Position numbers and translations under genes: made by a program
Assembly (NCBI GenBank): GCA_050942825.1
Contig: JBMNOA010000011.1
Coordinates: 1 to 43,511, forward strand
Direction of reading: 5' to 3'
Origin: CAYRML01 sp050942825
GTDB taxonomy: Bacteria; Bacillota; Dehalobacteriia; UBA4068
DNA length: 43,511 bases
In this document: one piece after another, positions 1 through 7,699 of the stretch
Numbering within the stretch: position 1 is the first letter of the stretch
Layout: each line of letters starts with the position of its first letter
Notes under the pieces: model-generated
The model's database searches: none
Seen by the model: the letters and a program-made list of their open reading frames with translations, nothing else
What the model was told of the DNA's origin: nothing

Positions 1-578
1 CCATAGGTGTATCTACTGAGCCAGGTAATATAGCATTTACCGCAATATTGTTTGGGGCATTTTCAAGAGCTAATGCCTTAGTAAAACCTAAAACAGCACC
101 TTTGGAAGCGGCATAAGCAGTCATCCCTGGGTCGCAAACTAAAATACCTGAAACAGAGCTGAAATTAACGATCTTACCATATTTTGCAGCTATCATATAA
201 GGGATGGCTGCTTTGCAAGAATTCCATATGCCTTTGAAATTAATATCTATTACTTTATCTCTTAACTCATCTTCCGTTTCAACAAAATCTTTCGAAACGC
301 CTATGCCGGCAGCATTTACTAAAATATCGATCTTACCGTAATGTTCCACAACCTTTTTATAAGCTTCTTTTAAGCTTAAGGCATCTCTAACATCGGCTTT
401 AAAAGCTAATGTTTCATACCCACTTTTTTTTCAAATCTTCAGCCGTCTTAAAAACTGTATCCGCAAAATCAACTAGGGCTAATTTTGCGCCATGTTTAGC
501 TATTACTTTAGCACACCCATAACCCATTCCCATGGCACCACCTGTAATAATAGCAACCCTTCCATCTAATTTACCCAT
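1..578 (-). pseudogene. Short-chain dehydrogenase/reductase, frameshifted and cut by window edge
   Basis: An NAD(P)-dependent SDR oxidoreductase of the classical family. The start ATG at 578 follows a strong AAGGAGG. The N-terminus shows the Rossmann motif TGGAMGMG. The first frame runs 49 codons and then meets a run of eight A (424-431, minus strand); read with all eight it stops after DLKKKWV. If one A is dropped, the frame continues to the window edge with typical SDR features: a D-V in the adenine-binding region, NAAG, and the catalytic Ser and Tyr-x-x-x-Lys (YAASK). The C-terminus is outside the window. The single-base homopolymer shift could be a sequencing error, a real decay event or slippage; the sequence cannot decide. 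It lies downstream of lplA behind a terminator and has its own copy of the shared promoter element at 653-669. The substrate is unknown; an acetoin/diol or amino-alcohol dehydrogenase would fit the context, which is inference. Confidence 0.8.
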
Positions 579-652
579 GTTCAAAACCTCCTTCAAAATA
601 ATAAATAGAACGATAATTTATTTCATTATAAAATAAAAAATTATTAAAAGCA

Positions 653-669
653 TAGGGCAAATAGGCACT
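653..669 (-). promoter_or_regulatory. Shared promoter element, copy 1 (before SDR gene)
   Basis: On the plus strand this reads TAGGGCAAATAGGCACT, matching copies at 7667-7683 and 12395-12411 (consensus TAGGGYAAATNGGCACT). It lies 75 bp upstream of the SDR start. On the minus strand it is followed by a poor -35 and then TATAAT about 16 bp on, which is the geometry of an activator site next to a weak -35. Inference: a binding site for the AraC-family regulator at 12591. Confidence 0.5.
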
Positions 670-671
670 AC

Positions 672-717
672 TAAAAAAAATAAATATTAGGGTATAAGCC
701 TTGCTGAAGCTAATATT
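672..717 (-). terminator. Rho-independent terminator of the lplA operon
   Basis: An inverted repeat AATATTAG/CTAATATT (683-690 and 710-717) is followed on the minus strand by TATTTTTTTT. It ends the E2-to-lplA transcript before the SDR promoter. Confidence 0.7.
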
Positions 718-820
718 ATAACGCATATCAAGGATTTCGTGGAAGCAGCCTAAAAGATGATCCAAAAATCCTTATCGGTTTTACCTAAGATAAAAAATTA
801 TAAGGTCCTTCAGGCATCTT

Positions 821-1801
821 TTATATAATGCAACTCATAAGTTCATTTATATCTATATCGTAGAAAAGGCTCTGCGCTTTTATATGCTCTAAAATATTTT
901 TTACCTCATCTTCCTTATAGACGCAGCCAATTAATGATTGCGAAACAACTTCAACTTCGCCCCGGCAAAAAAAATCTCCGTATATTTTACATTGCTCAAT
1001 ATAACCGTTATGTATATTAAGATTAAATTGGATTTTGCCCCCTTTAAATCTATTGCTCTTAATAATATTGCAATCAGGAGAGGCGCCATAATTCCAATCC
1101 CACCGCCTGAATTTTATATAGGCCAGCTCATGTACTCTGCTTATATCTTTTGCTGTTAATGAGTAGGTGCCGGCAATATTTTTCTTAAGGTGATTGAGGA
1201 TCAATTTTTTAAACTCTAAGCTATCAACTTGCTTATCCAGGAAATCACTTATATTTGCCACTCTTTCCCGAACAGACTTTATGCCCTTGGAAATTATCTT
1301 ATCATCGGAAACCGTGATGGATTTTTCCATCTCAGAAATATCGGTATTAAAAAGTAGGGAGCCATGATGTAGGACACCGTTTTCATCACTGTATTGCGCA
1401 TTGCCCGAGATTTTTTTGCCACTGATCAAAATGTCATTTCGATTATTAAAATAGGCATTTATGCCTAAAGCTGCTAAAGCATCAATAATAGGATCGGTAT
1501 AGATTTTAAAATTAATCTCTCTATAGTTTTTGTTTCTTATAATAAAGCTGAATTGCCATCCATTCAAATCCGTATATATAGTGCCTCCTCCTGTAATCCG
1601 TCTGACCACATGGATCTTCTTCTTTTTAATATAATCCCGGTTTATTTCTTCTAAAGTATTCTGATATCTGCCGATCATTAAGGCAGGTTCCGTTCTCCAG
1701 AATAAAAAAACATCTTCACCTAGATCATATTCTTTTAACAAATAATATTCCAGTGCAAAGTTAAAAAAGGGGTCCAGGCAATTATTATCTACATAAATCA
1801 T
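821..1801 (-). CDS. lplA: Lipoate--protein ligase A
   Basis: A 326-aa lipoate/octanoate-protein ligase that activates lipoate with ATP and transfers it to a lipoyl-domain lysine. The chosen ATG (1801) follows GGGAGGGG; a longer frame upstream has no better site. The BPL_LplA_LipB fold is shown by RRITGGG near residue 77, the catalytic lysine region ISGKKISGNAQ near residue 133 and HHGSLLF. The usual F-H-D after the glycine motif is Y-T-D here. An LplA C-terminal domain occupies roughly the last 90 residues, so this is a full-length ligase rather than a LipM/LipL-type transferase. It overlaps the lipA 3' end by 17 bp, so the two are translationally linked. Together with the free lipoyl protein (6460-6687) and the E1/E3 genes it makes a self-contained lipoylation module. 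The gene product assignment is firm; which lipoyl proteins it serves is inference. Confidence 0.9.
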   Translation of the reverse strand: MIYVDNNCLDPFFNFALEYYLLKEYDLGEDVFLFWRTEPALMIGRYQNTLEEINRDYIKKKKIHVVRRITGGGTIYTDLNGWQFSFIIRNKNYREINFKIYTDPIIDALAALGINAYFNNRNDILISGKKISGNAQYSDENGVLHHGSLLFNTDISEMEKSITVSDDKIISKGIKSVRERVANISDFLDKQVDSLEFKKLILNHLKKNIAGTYSLTAKDISRVHELAYIKFRRWDWNYGASPDCNIIKSNRFKGGKIQFNLNIHNGYIEQCKIYGDFFCRGEVEVVSQSLIGCVYKEDEVKNILEHIKAQSLFYDIDINELMSCII

Positions 1802-2666
1802 AGCAGCCCCTCCCTTTGATGACCCTGATTGCTTCCAACGCATTATAGGAACTTCTTACTAAGGGATCACTTGCTACATATCTTATGCCTTTTTGTGCGG
1901 CTATTTTTTTATATTGGGCAAACATCTGCGGGCTAAGATATCGCTTCACAGGAATATGGTTTACGGAAGGGCATAAATACTGACCGATTGTCAATATATC
2001 GCAGCCTATTTGCGCCAAGTCCTCAATGACCTTGATAACTTCTTTTTTGCTTTCCCCCAAGCCAATCATGATGCCCGTTTTCGTGATCATAGATGGCTCT
2101 TTCTCTTTGATATACTTTAGTATATTTAAAGATCTGTGATAATCAGCCTCCGGCCTAACCTCTGGATAAAGCGAGGGAACCGTTTCAATATTATGATTTA
2201 TGACATCCGGCTGAGCGGCCATAATAATCTCTAAATTTTGTTTTTCCCCGCCCAGATCAGGGATAAGTACCTCTATTGTGGATTCCGGCAAGACTTTTTT
2301 AAGCGAGCAGATGGTCTTGGAAAAATGCATAGCTCCCCCATCCTCTAAATCATCCCGAGTCACTGAAGTAATGACAATATGCTTAAGATTAAGTTTTTGG
2401 GCGGCAAGGGCTATATTATCCGGTTCGGCAAGATCTAAGGGGCTGGCGGTTCCTTTTTGAACAGAGCAAAATCGACAGTTTCTGGTGCAAATATTCCCCA
2501 TAATCATAAAAGTTGCCGTATTCTTTTTATAACATTCACCAATATTGGGACAATCAGCTTCTTTGCATACGGTATGGATGGATAATTGCCCGAGCAGTTG
2601 ATTGATTTTCTCCACGGATTTGCTATCATATTTGTTTTTTAGCCACTCCGGTTTCTGCATATCCAT
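1785..2666 (-). CDS. lipA: Lipoyl synthase
   Basis: A 293-aa radical-SAM enzyme that inserts two sulfurs into the octanoyl group on lipoyl domains. Both iron-sulfur cluster motifs are present. The auxiliary cluster has C34, C39 and C45 in CKEADCPNIGEC; the radical-SAM cluster has C60, C64 and C67 in CTRNCRFC. The C-terminal RSSYNA carries the serine that ligates the auxiliary cluster. The ATG at 2666 is 6 bp after GGGGGAG. It is 58 bp downstream of lpdA and overlaps lplA by 17 bp, in one minus-strand operon with the dehydrogenase genes. No lipB is visible in the window, so octanoyl loading would have to come from LplA or from elsewhere. Confidence 0.95.
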   Translation of the reverse strand: MDMQKPEWLKNKYDSKSVEKINQLLGQLSIHTVCKEADCPNIGECYKKNTATFMIMGNICTRNCRFCSVQKGTASPLDLAEPDNIALAAQKLNLKHIVITSVTRDDLEDGGAMHFSKTICSLKKVLPESTIEVLIPDLGGEKQNLEIIMAAQPDVINHNIETVPSLYPEVRPEADYHRSLNILKYIKEKEPSMITKTGIMIGLGESKKEVIKVIEDLAQIGCDILTIGQYLCPSVNHIPVKRYLSPQMFAQYKKIAAQKGIRYVASDPLVRSSYNALEAIRVIKGRGCYDLCR

Positions 2667-2724
2667 ATTTTGCTCCCCCGCTTATAAAAAACTGGTGGTT
2701 ATCTTCGATCAACAAACAACAAAT

Positions 2725-4125
2725 TTAACGGGCATGGATAGCTCTGCCAAAACTGGCGGACATAAATGCCTCAGGAATGCCCTCGCAAAATGTTGGATGC
2801 GGATGCACGGCTTTGATTACGACATCTGCTTTGGCCCCCGCAGCCATGGCTACGGCCAGCTCGCCGATAATATCAGTAGCATTTTGACAATATAGATGTG
2901 CGCCTAAAATCCTATCATCAGCAGACAAAACTATTTTCATCATACCCGAACTGTCCCCGGCAATTAAAGACTTGGCATTGGCCAGCATAGGAAATTTACC
3001 GATTCTGATATCTCCATATTTTTCACGAGCTTGGTCTTCTGTGAGGCCTATACTGGCCACCTCCGGCTCGATATAAATACAAGACGGGATCTGCTCATAC
3101 TGCATCTTTTGTGCCTGGCCGCAAATATTAGCCACGGCGAACAAGCCCTCATGGGAAGCGGTATGGGCTAACATGACTTTGCCGTTGACATCGCCAACAG
3201 CATAGATATTATCGATATTGGTACGTAAGCTGTCATCAGTTTTAATGGCCTTCTCATCCATTTCCATACCGATAGCTTCTAAATTAAGCCCGGTAGCATT
3301 AGGCACACGACCAACGGCCATCAGCACTGCTGCCGCCTCTAAAAATTGTTCTTCGCCGTTTAAGCTGTAAATCACAGTGTTGCCTCTGATTTTTCGTACA
3401 GCAGAGCCATTGATGAACTTAACCCCATGACTTGTCATGTTACGTTTACATAAGTCGGAAATCTCCGCATCAACCATAGGCAATATTGTATCCATTAATT
3501 CCACTACCGTGACCCGGCTTCCCAATTTATGCAAAATGTAGGCAAATTCGATACCGATCACACCGCCGCCGATAATAATAACGGATGCAGGCACATGTTC
3601 CAAACTTAAGGCCTGCTTACTGGTCATTAAATTTTCGGCTTCGCTTATATCAATAAAAGGCGGCATGAAAACACTGGAGCCGGTAGCAATAATAAAATAG
3701 TCGGATGTGATATTCTTGTTGCTGCTTTCAATAGTATAGCGATCAAGAAAACGAGCATGACCTTGCTCAAAGGTTACACCGCCGGCGACTAAGAGCCCGC
3801 TGACACCAGCTACTAACCGACTGATCACGGCTTGCTTGCGTTCTTGTAATTTACTCATGCAAACCTGCAATCCATCGGCATCAAGGCCCGCAATAGCAAA
3901 TTTCTCAGCCGACTTTATTTCAGAAAACAGGTTGACGGTTTTGATCAGAGTTTTTGTGGGGATACAACCAAAGTTGAGGCATGTTCCTCCGACAACGGCT
4001 TCTTCCACCAGGCAAACTTTCTTACCCAGCTGGGCGGCTTTGATAGCGGCTACATAGCCTCCGGGCCCGCCGCCGATTACTGTAATATCATAATCATGGC
4101 CATTTGCAGTTTTCGCATCTGTCAT
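2725..4125 (-). CDS. lpdA: Dihydrolipoyl dehydrogenase (E3)
   Basis: A 466-aa FAD flavoprotein that reoxidises dihydrolipoamide with NAD+. An FAD Rossmann motif (VIGGGPGG) is near residue 17. The redox disulfide C49-C54 lies in GGTCLNFGC, an NAD-binding IIGGGVIGIE is near residue 180, an FAD-contacting AVGDVNG near residue 310, and the C-terminal dimer-interface HPHPT-x-x-E supplies the active-site His/Glu. There is no N-terminal lipoyl domain, unlike some AcoL/PdhD. The start ATG follows AAGGAGG. It belongs to the acoA-acoB unit but is separated from acoB by a 313-bp gap with a strong hairpin, so it may be expressed at a different level. The name acoL is possible if the complex is an acetoin dehydrogenase. 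Confidence 0.95.
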   Translation of the reverse strand: MTDAKTANGHDYDITVIGGGPGGYVAAIKAAQLGKKVCLVEEAVVGGTCLNFGCIPTKTLIKTVNLFSEIKSAEKFAIAGLDADGLQVCMSKLQERKQAVISRLVAGVSGLLVAGGVTFEQGHARFLDRYTIESSNKNITSDYFIIATGSSVFMPPFIDISEAENLMTSKQALSLEHVPASVIIIGGGVIGIEFAYILHKLGSRVTVVELMDTILPMVDAEISDLCKRNMTSHGVKFINGSAVRKIRGNTVIYSLNGEEQFLEAAAVLMAVGRVPNATGLNLEAIGMEMDEKAIKTDDSLRTNIDNIYAVGDVNGKVMLAHTASHEGLFAVANICGQAQKMQYEQIPSCIYIEPEVASIGLTEDQAREKYGDIRIGKFPMLANAKSLIAGDSSGMMKIVLSADDRILGAHLYCQNATDIIGELAVAMAAGAKADVVIKAVHPHPTFCEGIPEAFMSASFGRAIHAR

Positions 4126-4438
4126 TACTTATGACCTCCTTAATTTTTACTCCATCCGGCACCTCCCGGCCAATATAATTGCCCCACAGACGGAGGGGAA
4201 ATATGGATATAACCGCTCTCGTCTGTGGAACAATTGATGGTCCATTAATAAAGTTAATCCTTTTATTTATAAGGGTTCACCGGAGAGTTATAGCAGTTTA
4301 TGTACCGATTTCAGGTGCTTTCGTTTTCACCGTTGTTGCTTTTTCCACGATGATACTGATTACAGCTCAAAATATCTTTCTTAATTAGCATCCCACTATT
4401 AATCTTAATTTTGGGATTGTAGTGATAAATTACCGGCA
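4126..4438 (-). other. Structured 313-bp gap inside the dehydrogenase operon
   Basis: No confident gene. The strongest feature is an inverted repeat CCACAGACG/CGTCTGTGG (4184-4192 and 4220-4228), extended inward by GAG/CTC across a one-base bulge. It sits about 60 nt upstream of the lpdA start. On the plus strand an open frame of 61 codons (4203-4388) starts 4 nt after GGAGGGG and encodes two hydrophobic stretches. Its SD overlaps the hairpin arm and it matches nothing I recognise, so I do not call it. The region could be a 5' leader, an RNA-processing site or a remnant. Confidence 0.4.
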
Positions 4439-5434
4439 TTATTTCATCAGTTCATCAACTGCAGCGATAACATCCTTAGCATGCGGCATAATATAAGCTT
4501 CCGTATAACCCGAACCCAAAGGAGAGTTGAGCGCGCCGAGAACCTTAACAGGCTTTTTAATAAGAGTAGCATCTTCTTCCATGATGACCTTAATTATTTC
4601 ACCGGCGAAACTGCCCCTTTTGTGCGCCTCATGCACAATAACCAGCCTACCGGTCTTTCTGACAGATTCAATGATCTTTTTACTATCAAAGGGAATCAGT
4701 ACGCGAGGGTCAATGATCTCCACAGAAATCCCCCGTTTTTGCAGCTCCTCCGCAGCTTGAATAGCAATAGGAATCATGCTTTGCAAGGCCACCACAGTTA
4801 CATCGTCGCCTTCTTTAATGATTTTGGCGGCATTGGTCAGAGGTATGATATAGTAGTCTTCAGCGCTAAAATCAACATTTTCTCGCAAGCCCAGAGCAAT
4901 CAGATCATAGAGAAAGACCACAGGATCATCATCCTGGATGGAGGCCCTCAGTAAACCATGGACATCGGAAGGATAGAAAGGCATAACCACCTTTAGCCCC
5001 GGCGTAAATGTGAACATCGATTCCATACACTGCGAATGATTACAACCGAAACCTACCCCATCATATACGCCGCCGCCGCCATTAGCCATGACAAAAGTAG
5101 ACGGCACCTTGACCTGCCCCAGGGAGCAGAAACGAAAATCGGCGGCACCATTGATGATGGCGTCTGAAGCTATGGTGGAAAAGGATGAAAAGGCCAGCTC
5201 TACAATCGGACGAAACCCGGCCAGCGCCAGACCATTGCTAACATGGGTATAGCCTGATTCCGCAATCGGCATATCCAAGCAGCGATCCGGGAATTTTTGC
5301 GGACAACCCATATAGGTACTGAAGCAGCCGGCGGTTCCTAGGATGTCTTGACCCATGAGGATTACCCGAGGATCTCTTGCCATTTCCTTCTGAACGGCTT
5401 CCGAAAAAGCGGAATTTGTATTTATTTCTCTCAT
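4439..5434 (-). CDS. acoB: 2-oxoacid/acetoin dehydrogenase E1 component, beta subunit
   Basis: A 331-aa thiamine-diphosphate-dependent E1 beta subunit (transketolase pyrimidine domain plus C-terminal transketolase domain). The N-terminal half holds the cofactor-activating region (VILMGQDI, then DMPIAESGYTHVSNGLA), and the C-terminal domain includes the DPRVLIPFD segment. The length fits AcoB (about 330-340 aa). It starts at ATG 5434, whose A is shared with the acoA stop codon (TAATG), so it is translationally coupled. With AcoA it forms an alpha2beta2 E1. Whether the substrate is acetoin, pyruvate or a branched 2-oxoacid is not decidable from the sequence; the symbol reflects closest resemblance. 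Confidence 0.85.
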   Translation of the reverse strand: MREINTNSAFSEAVQKEMARDPRVILMGQDILGTAGCFSTYMGCPQKFPDRCLDMPIAESGYTHVSNGLALAGFRPIVELAFSSFSTIASDAIINGAADFRFCSLGQVKVPSTFVMANGGGGVYDGVGFGCNHSQCMESMFTFTPGLKVVMPFYPSDVHGLLRASIQDDDPVVFLYDLIALGLRENVDFSAEDYYIIPLTNAAKIIKEGDDVTVVALQSMIPIAIQAAEELQKRGISVEIIDPRVLIPFDSKKIIESVRKTGRLVIVHEAHKRGSFAGEIIKVIMEEDATLIKKPVKVLGALNSPLGSGYTEAYIMPHAKDVIAAVDELMK

Positions 5435-6441
5435 TACAGACTCCCCCCTGTCTCAGGTGTGGCATAGATATTATCCATATTGTAAACCTCTTCAAAAGTC
5501 GGCTTCTGGGATTTGGCTGCCATTTCATAGCATTTATTAAGCATTTCTGTGATTTCCTGCTCTTTTTTATCTATGTAGTCTTGGTCGATAAGCCCTTTTT
5601 CCAAGAGATAGGTCTCATATCGGTTGACACAGTCACCTTTCCCCTTCTGCGCTTGATCAAGAAGATCAAGGTCATGACGATAATCATTAGGATGTCCGAT
5701 AAAGTGAGGCCCCCAGCGCAGGGTTTTGATTTCCACCACATTAGGCTCATTACCACGGGCCTTTTCTATAGCTGCGTCCAGAGCTTCCCTGATAGCAAGG
5801 ATATCAGTGCCGTCTTCAACAATCTTATAAGGCAAACCGCAGGCGCCGGCTTTTTCAGCAATATTAGGATTGGCGGATTGACGCTTCAGCGGTACTGATA
5901 AAGCCCAACCATTATTTTCAATCACAAAAACGATGGGGACTTTATATAGAGCCGCAATATTCCATGCTTCATAAACAGTACCTTCGCTGCAACCGCCATC
6001 ACCATGGAGAGAAATAATGACATCTTTTTTGCCCAGGAGCTTTCGGCCCCAGGCAAAACCCACATGCAGCGGAACAGCGCTCCCCAATGTTCCGGACATA
6101 CCCAGAACACGTACGCCATCTTCGCTAAAGTCATTACAGTGGAAGTCAAAGGTTGTACCTTTACCAATGCCACCGCGGAATCCGAAAAGCTCTGTAATCA
6201 AAGGCTGGATGCCAAAGCGTTCATAAAGAATAATTTGGCCCCGATGAGTATAGCCTAACCAGTCGCTATCCTTGGCGGCAGTAACAATACCCACTCCGGT
6301 TGCCTCCTGACCGAGCGGGGTATGGAAAGAACTTCTGATGAGACCGCTATAAACAGCCTTTTCCATCATGCGGCAATAAATGCGGGCGGTCTTCAGCTTA
6401 TCATACATTCTAATTAATTCAAGATCTGAATAATTATTCAA
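5434..6441 (-). CDS. acoA: 2-oxoacid/acetoin dehydrogenase E1 component, alpha subunit
   Basis: A 335-aa ThDP-binding E1 alpha subunit. The ThDP/Mg motif is intact: GDG at residues 147-149 and NN at 176-177, 26 residues apart. The length is like AcoA (about 325-335) and shorter than Gram-positive PdhA (about 370). The start is TTG 6441, placed by GGAAGGAGAAGAC directly upstream. It lies 18 bp after the lipoyl-domain gene and is coupled to acoB by a one-base overlap. It decarboxylates or cleaves the substrate and passes the acyl group to the lipoyl arm. The substrate is unresolved; the acetoin assignment rests on size and overall resemblance. Confidence 0.85.
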   Translation of the reverse strand: MNNYSDLELIRMYDKLKTARIYCRMMEKAVYSGLIRSSFHTPLGQEATGVGIVTAAKDSDWLGYTHRGQIILYERFGIQPLITELFGFRGGIGKGTTFDFHCNDFSEDGVRVLGMSGTLGSAVPLHVGFAWGRKLLGKKDVIISLHGDGGCSEGTVYEAWNIAALYKVPIVFVIENNGWALSVPLKRQSANPNIAEKAGACGLPYKIVEDGTDILAIREALDAAIEKARGNEPNVVEIKTLRWGPHFIGHPNDYRHDLDLLDQAQKGKGDCVNRYETYLLEKGLIDQDYIDKKEQEITEMLNKCYEMAAKSQKPTFEEVYNMDNIYATPETGGSL

Positions 6442-6459
6442 GTCTTCTCCTTCCTTTCA

Positions 6460-6687
6460 TTATTCATTTATTTCTGCAATAGGATCCCCGCATAGGATAA
6501 TATCGCCTTCTTCGGCAATCTTTCGAAAAATACCGCTGCAGGGAGCCGTTATAGTATTTACCAGTTTTTCCGTCTCAATATCAAGCAAAGGTTCGCCTTC
6601 AATAATTTTTTCATTGTCATTGTAATACCATTTAATGATCTTTCCATCTTGCATGGTCATACCAATACGAGGCATAATTACTATCAT
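6460..6687 (-). CDS. Stand-alone lipoyl-domain protein (E2 lipoyl arm)
   Basis: A free biotinyl/lipoyl domain of 75 aa. The lipoyl-lysine motif is DIETEKL, with the lysine at residue 41 of the chosen form. The N-terminal IVIMPRIGMTM is the usual start of an E2 lipoyl domain, and GEPLLDIETEK and GDIILCGDPIAEI follow at expected positions. ATG 6687 is preferred because GGGGG lies 8 nt upstream; an in-frame GTG at 6696 overlaps that SD. It sits between the separate E2 catalytic gene and acoA. In ordinary E2 proteins this domain is fused N-terminally to a subunit-binding and a catalytic domain; here it is a diffusible carrier. Glycine-cleavage GcvH is excluded by length and motif. Confidence 0.85.
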   Translation of the reverse strand: MIVIMPRIGMTMQDGKIIKWYYNDNEKIIEGEPLLDIETEKLVNTITAPCSGIFRKIAEEGDIILCGDPIAEINE

Positions 6688-6747
6688 TTCATCCACCCCC
6701 TTTTTTAGTTATAAACAATCTTTAATATCGATGCGTTTTATTCCAAC

Positions 6748-7425
6748 TTAAAAATAGGACTGCGGCTCCTGACAAATATCATAGATGGTTTCCATAAATC
6801 CGTTGATATCTCTGCCGTCAGTAATGCTATGATTCATATTGACAATAAACATACACATGGGACGGATAACTATCTGATCATCTTCTGTGACCACAACCTG
6901 TTTTTTAAGACCGCCAATACCGACGATGATACATTCGTCATTATTGATTATCGAAGTAAAGAACTCCGGTTTGGAATTACAGAAGTTGGTTATAGTAAAA
7001 GTGCCGCCCTTCATATCATCCAAGGTGAGGGTGTTGTTTTTCAGCTTATCCAGGTAAGCCCTAAACTCTTTATCAATTTCCAGAAGCGTCTTTTGGTCCG
7101 CGTCTTTGATAACAAGGACATATAAACCGCCGCCGATATCTATGCCTATACCACAATTGATGTGGTCGTAATAGATAATTTCATCTCTTTCCAGCCTCGC
7201 GTTAAGGCTGGGAAACTTTTTCAGCGCCGTGCTGATAATCTTAATCATAAATGCGGACATGGCGATCTTCTGACCCTGACTTATATACTCATCCCTCATT
7301 TTAAGGATCTCAGTCATATCGACTTTGATAAAGCCTCTGGCCTGAGGATAAGAAAGAATACTGTTCAACATGTGATCGCTGATATATTTGCGTGCGCCGC
7401 TTAATTTCACTCTCTTTTCGCCCAT
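6748..7425 (-). CDS. Stand-alone E2 acyltransferase catalytic domain
   Basis: A 225-aa protein that is only the 2-oxoacid dehydrogenase acyltransferase catalytic domain (chloramphenicol-acetyltransferase fold). The active-site motif H199-S-I-T-D203-G204 is intact. There is no lipoyl domain and no recognisable E3/E1 subunit-binding domain. It starts at ATG 7425, after GGAGGAGACC; an upstream in-frame extension has no SD. The next gene downstream is the separate lipoyl domain, so the order is the reverse of the order in a normal E2 polypeptide and a simple frameshift cannot explain the split. Upstream lies a truncated aminotransferase copy with its promoter region, suggesting the operon is now read from that promoter. 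It would transfer the acyl group from the free lipoyl protein to CoA. Confidence 0.85.
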   Translation of the reverse strand: MGEKRVKLSGARKYISDHMLNSILSYPQARGFIKVDMTEILKMRDEYISQGQKIAMSAFMIKIISTALKKFPSLNARLERDEIIYYDHINCGIGIDIGGGLYVLVIKDADQKTLLEIDKEFRAYLDKLKNNTLTLDDMKGGTFTITNFCNSKPEFFTSIINNDECIIVGIGGLKKQVVVTEDDQIVIRPMCMFIVNMNHSITDGRDINGFMETIYDICQEPQSYF

Positions 7426-7458
7426 GGTCTCCTCCTTCTTAATGTTTTTTTTCAATCA

Positions 7459-7588
7459 ATATGACTACCCTTGGCATGTTTAATGAAAACTTTAGTTGCT
7501 TACAAAACTGTATGTCTAAGATGGGCATGGTTACCAGGATAGTACTCATTAAATTCTTTTGTTAGAGCCAAGTTTTATTTGCTAACAT
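7459..7588 (-). pseudogene. Remnant of the 5' end of a second aminotransferase copy
   Basis: The minus strand from 7588 matches the first about 45 codons of the intact aminotransferase (12302 to about 12166). Shared stretches include the segments for LTKEFN-YYPG and LRHTVL, the plus-strand string GACTACCCTTGGCATG, and the upstream CCTCC-TATTATTT. It carries small deletions, an early stop and a TAA in place of a Glu codon, so it is dead. The similarity continues upstream into the promoter region (7667-7705), with identical spacing to an AAATAGC string. It ends just before the E2 catalytic gene. Confidence 0.85.
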
Positions 7589-7666
7589 GTGACTGATCCT
7601 CCCTATTATTTTTGGGCTATTTCTTTCTGTTTTATCTTAAAATTATCACCATCACTATATGGAGTC

Positions 7667-7683
7667 TAGGGTAAATTGGCACT
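7667..7683 (-). promoter_or_regulatory. Shared promoter element, copy 2 (before E2/E1 operon)
   Basis: The plus strand reads TAGGGTAAATTGGCACT. It lies 79 bp upstream of the dead aminotransferase start and about 240 bp upstream of the E2 catalytic gene. Together with an AAATAGC string 31 bp further on it is a copy of the arrangement at 12395, brought by the duplication. Inference: it now drives the dehydrogenase operon. Confidence 0.55.
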
Positions 7684-7699
7684 GATCACTAGCCAGAAA

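Noticed and set aside
571..765. Minus-strand 64-aa ORF before the SDR gene
   Set aside because: Covers a terminator and promoter element; composition is typical of AT-rich non-coding sequence.
4126..4300. Possible glycine or TPP riboswitch before lpdA
   Set aside because: Fragments such as ACTCTCCGG resemble glycine aptamers, but the partner 5' strand and second conserved block are missing.
4203..4388. 61-codon plus-strand ORF with a strong SD between acoB and lpdA
   Set aside because: Its SD falls in the arm of an inverted repeat, it opposes the operon, and the product matches nothing I recognise; kept only as a note.
6460..6687. GcvH-like protein
   Set aside because: Length about 75 aa and DIETEKL motif match an E2 lipoyl domain; GcvH is about 125 aa with a different lysine context.
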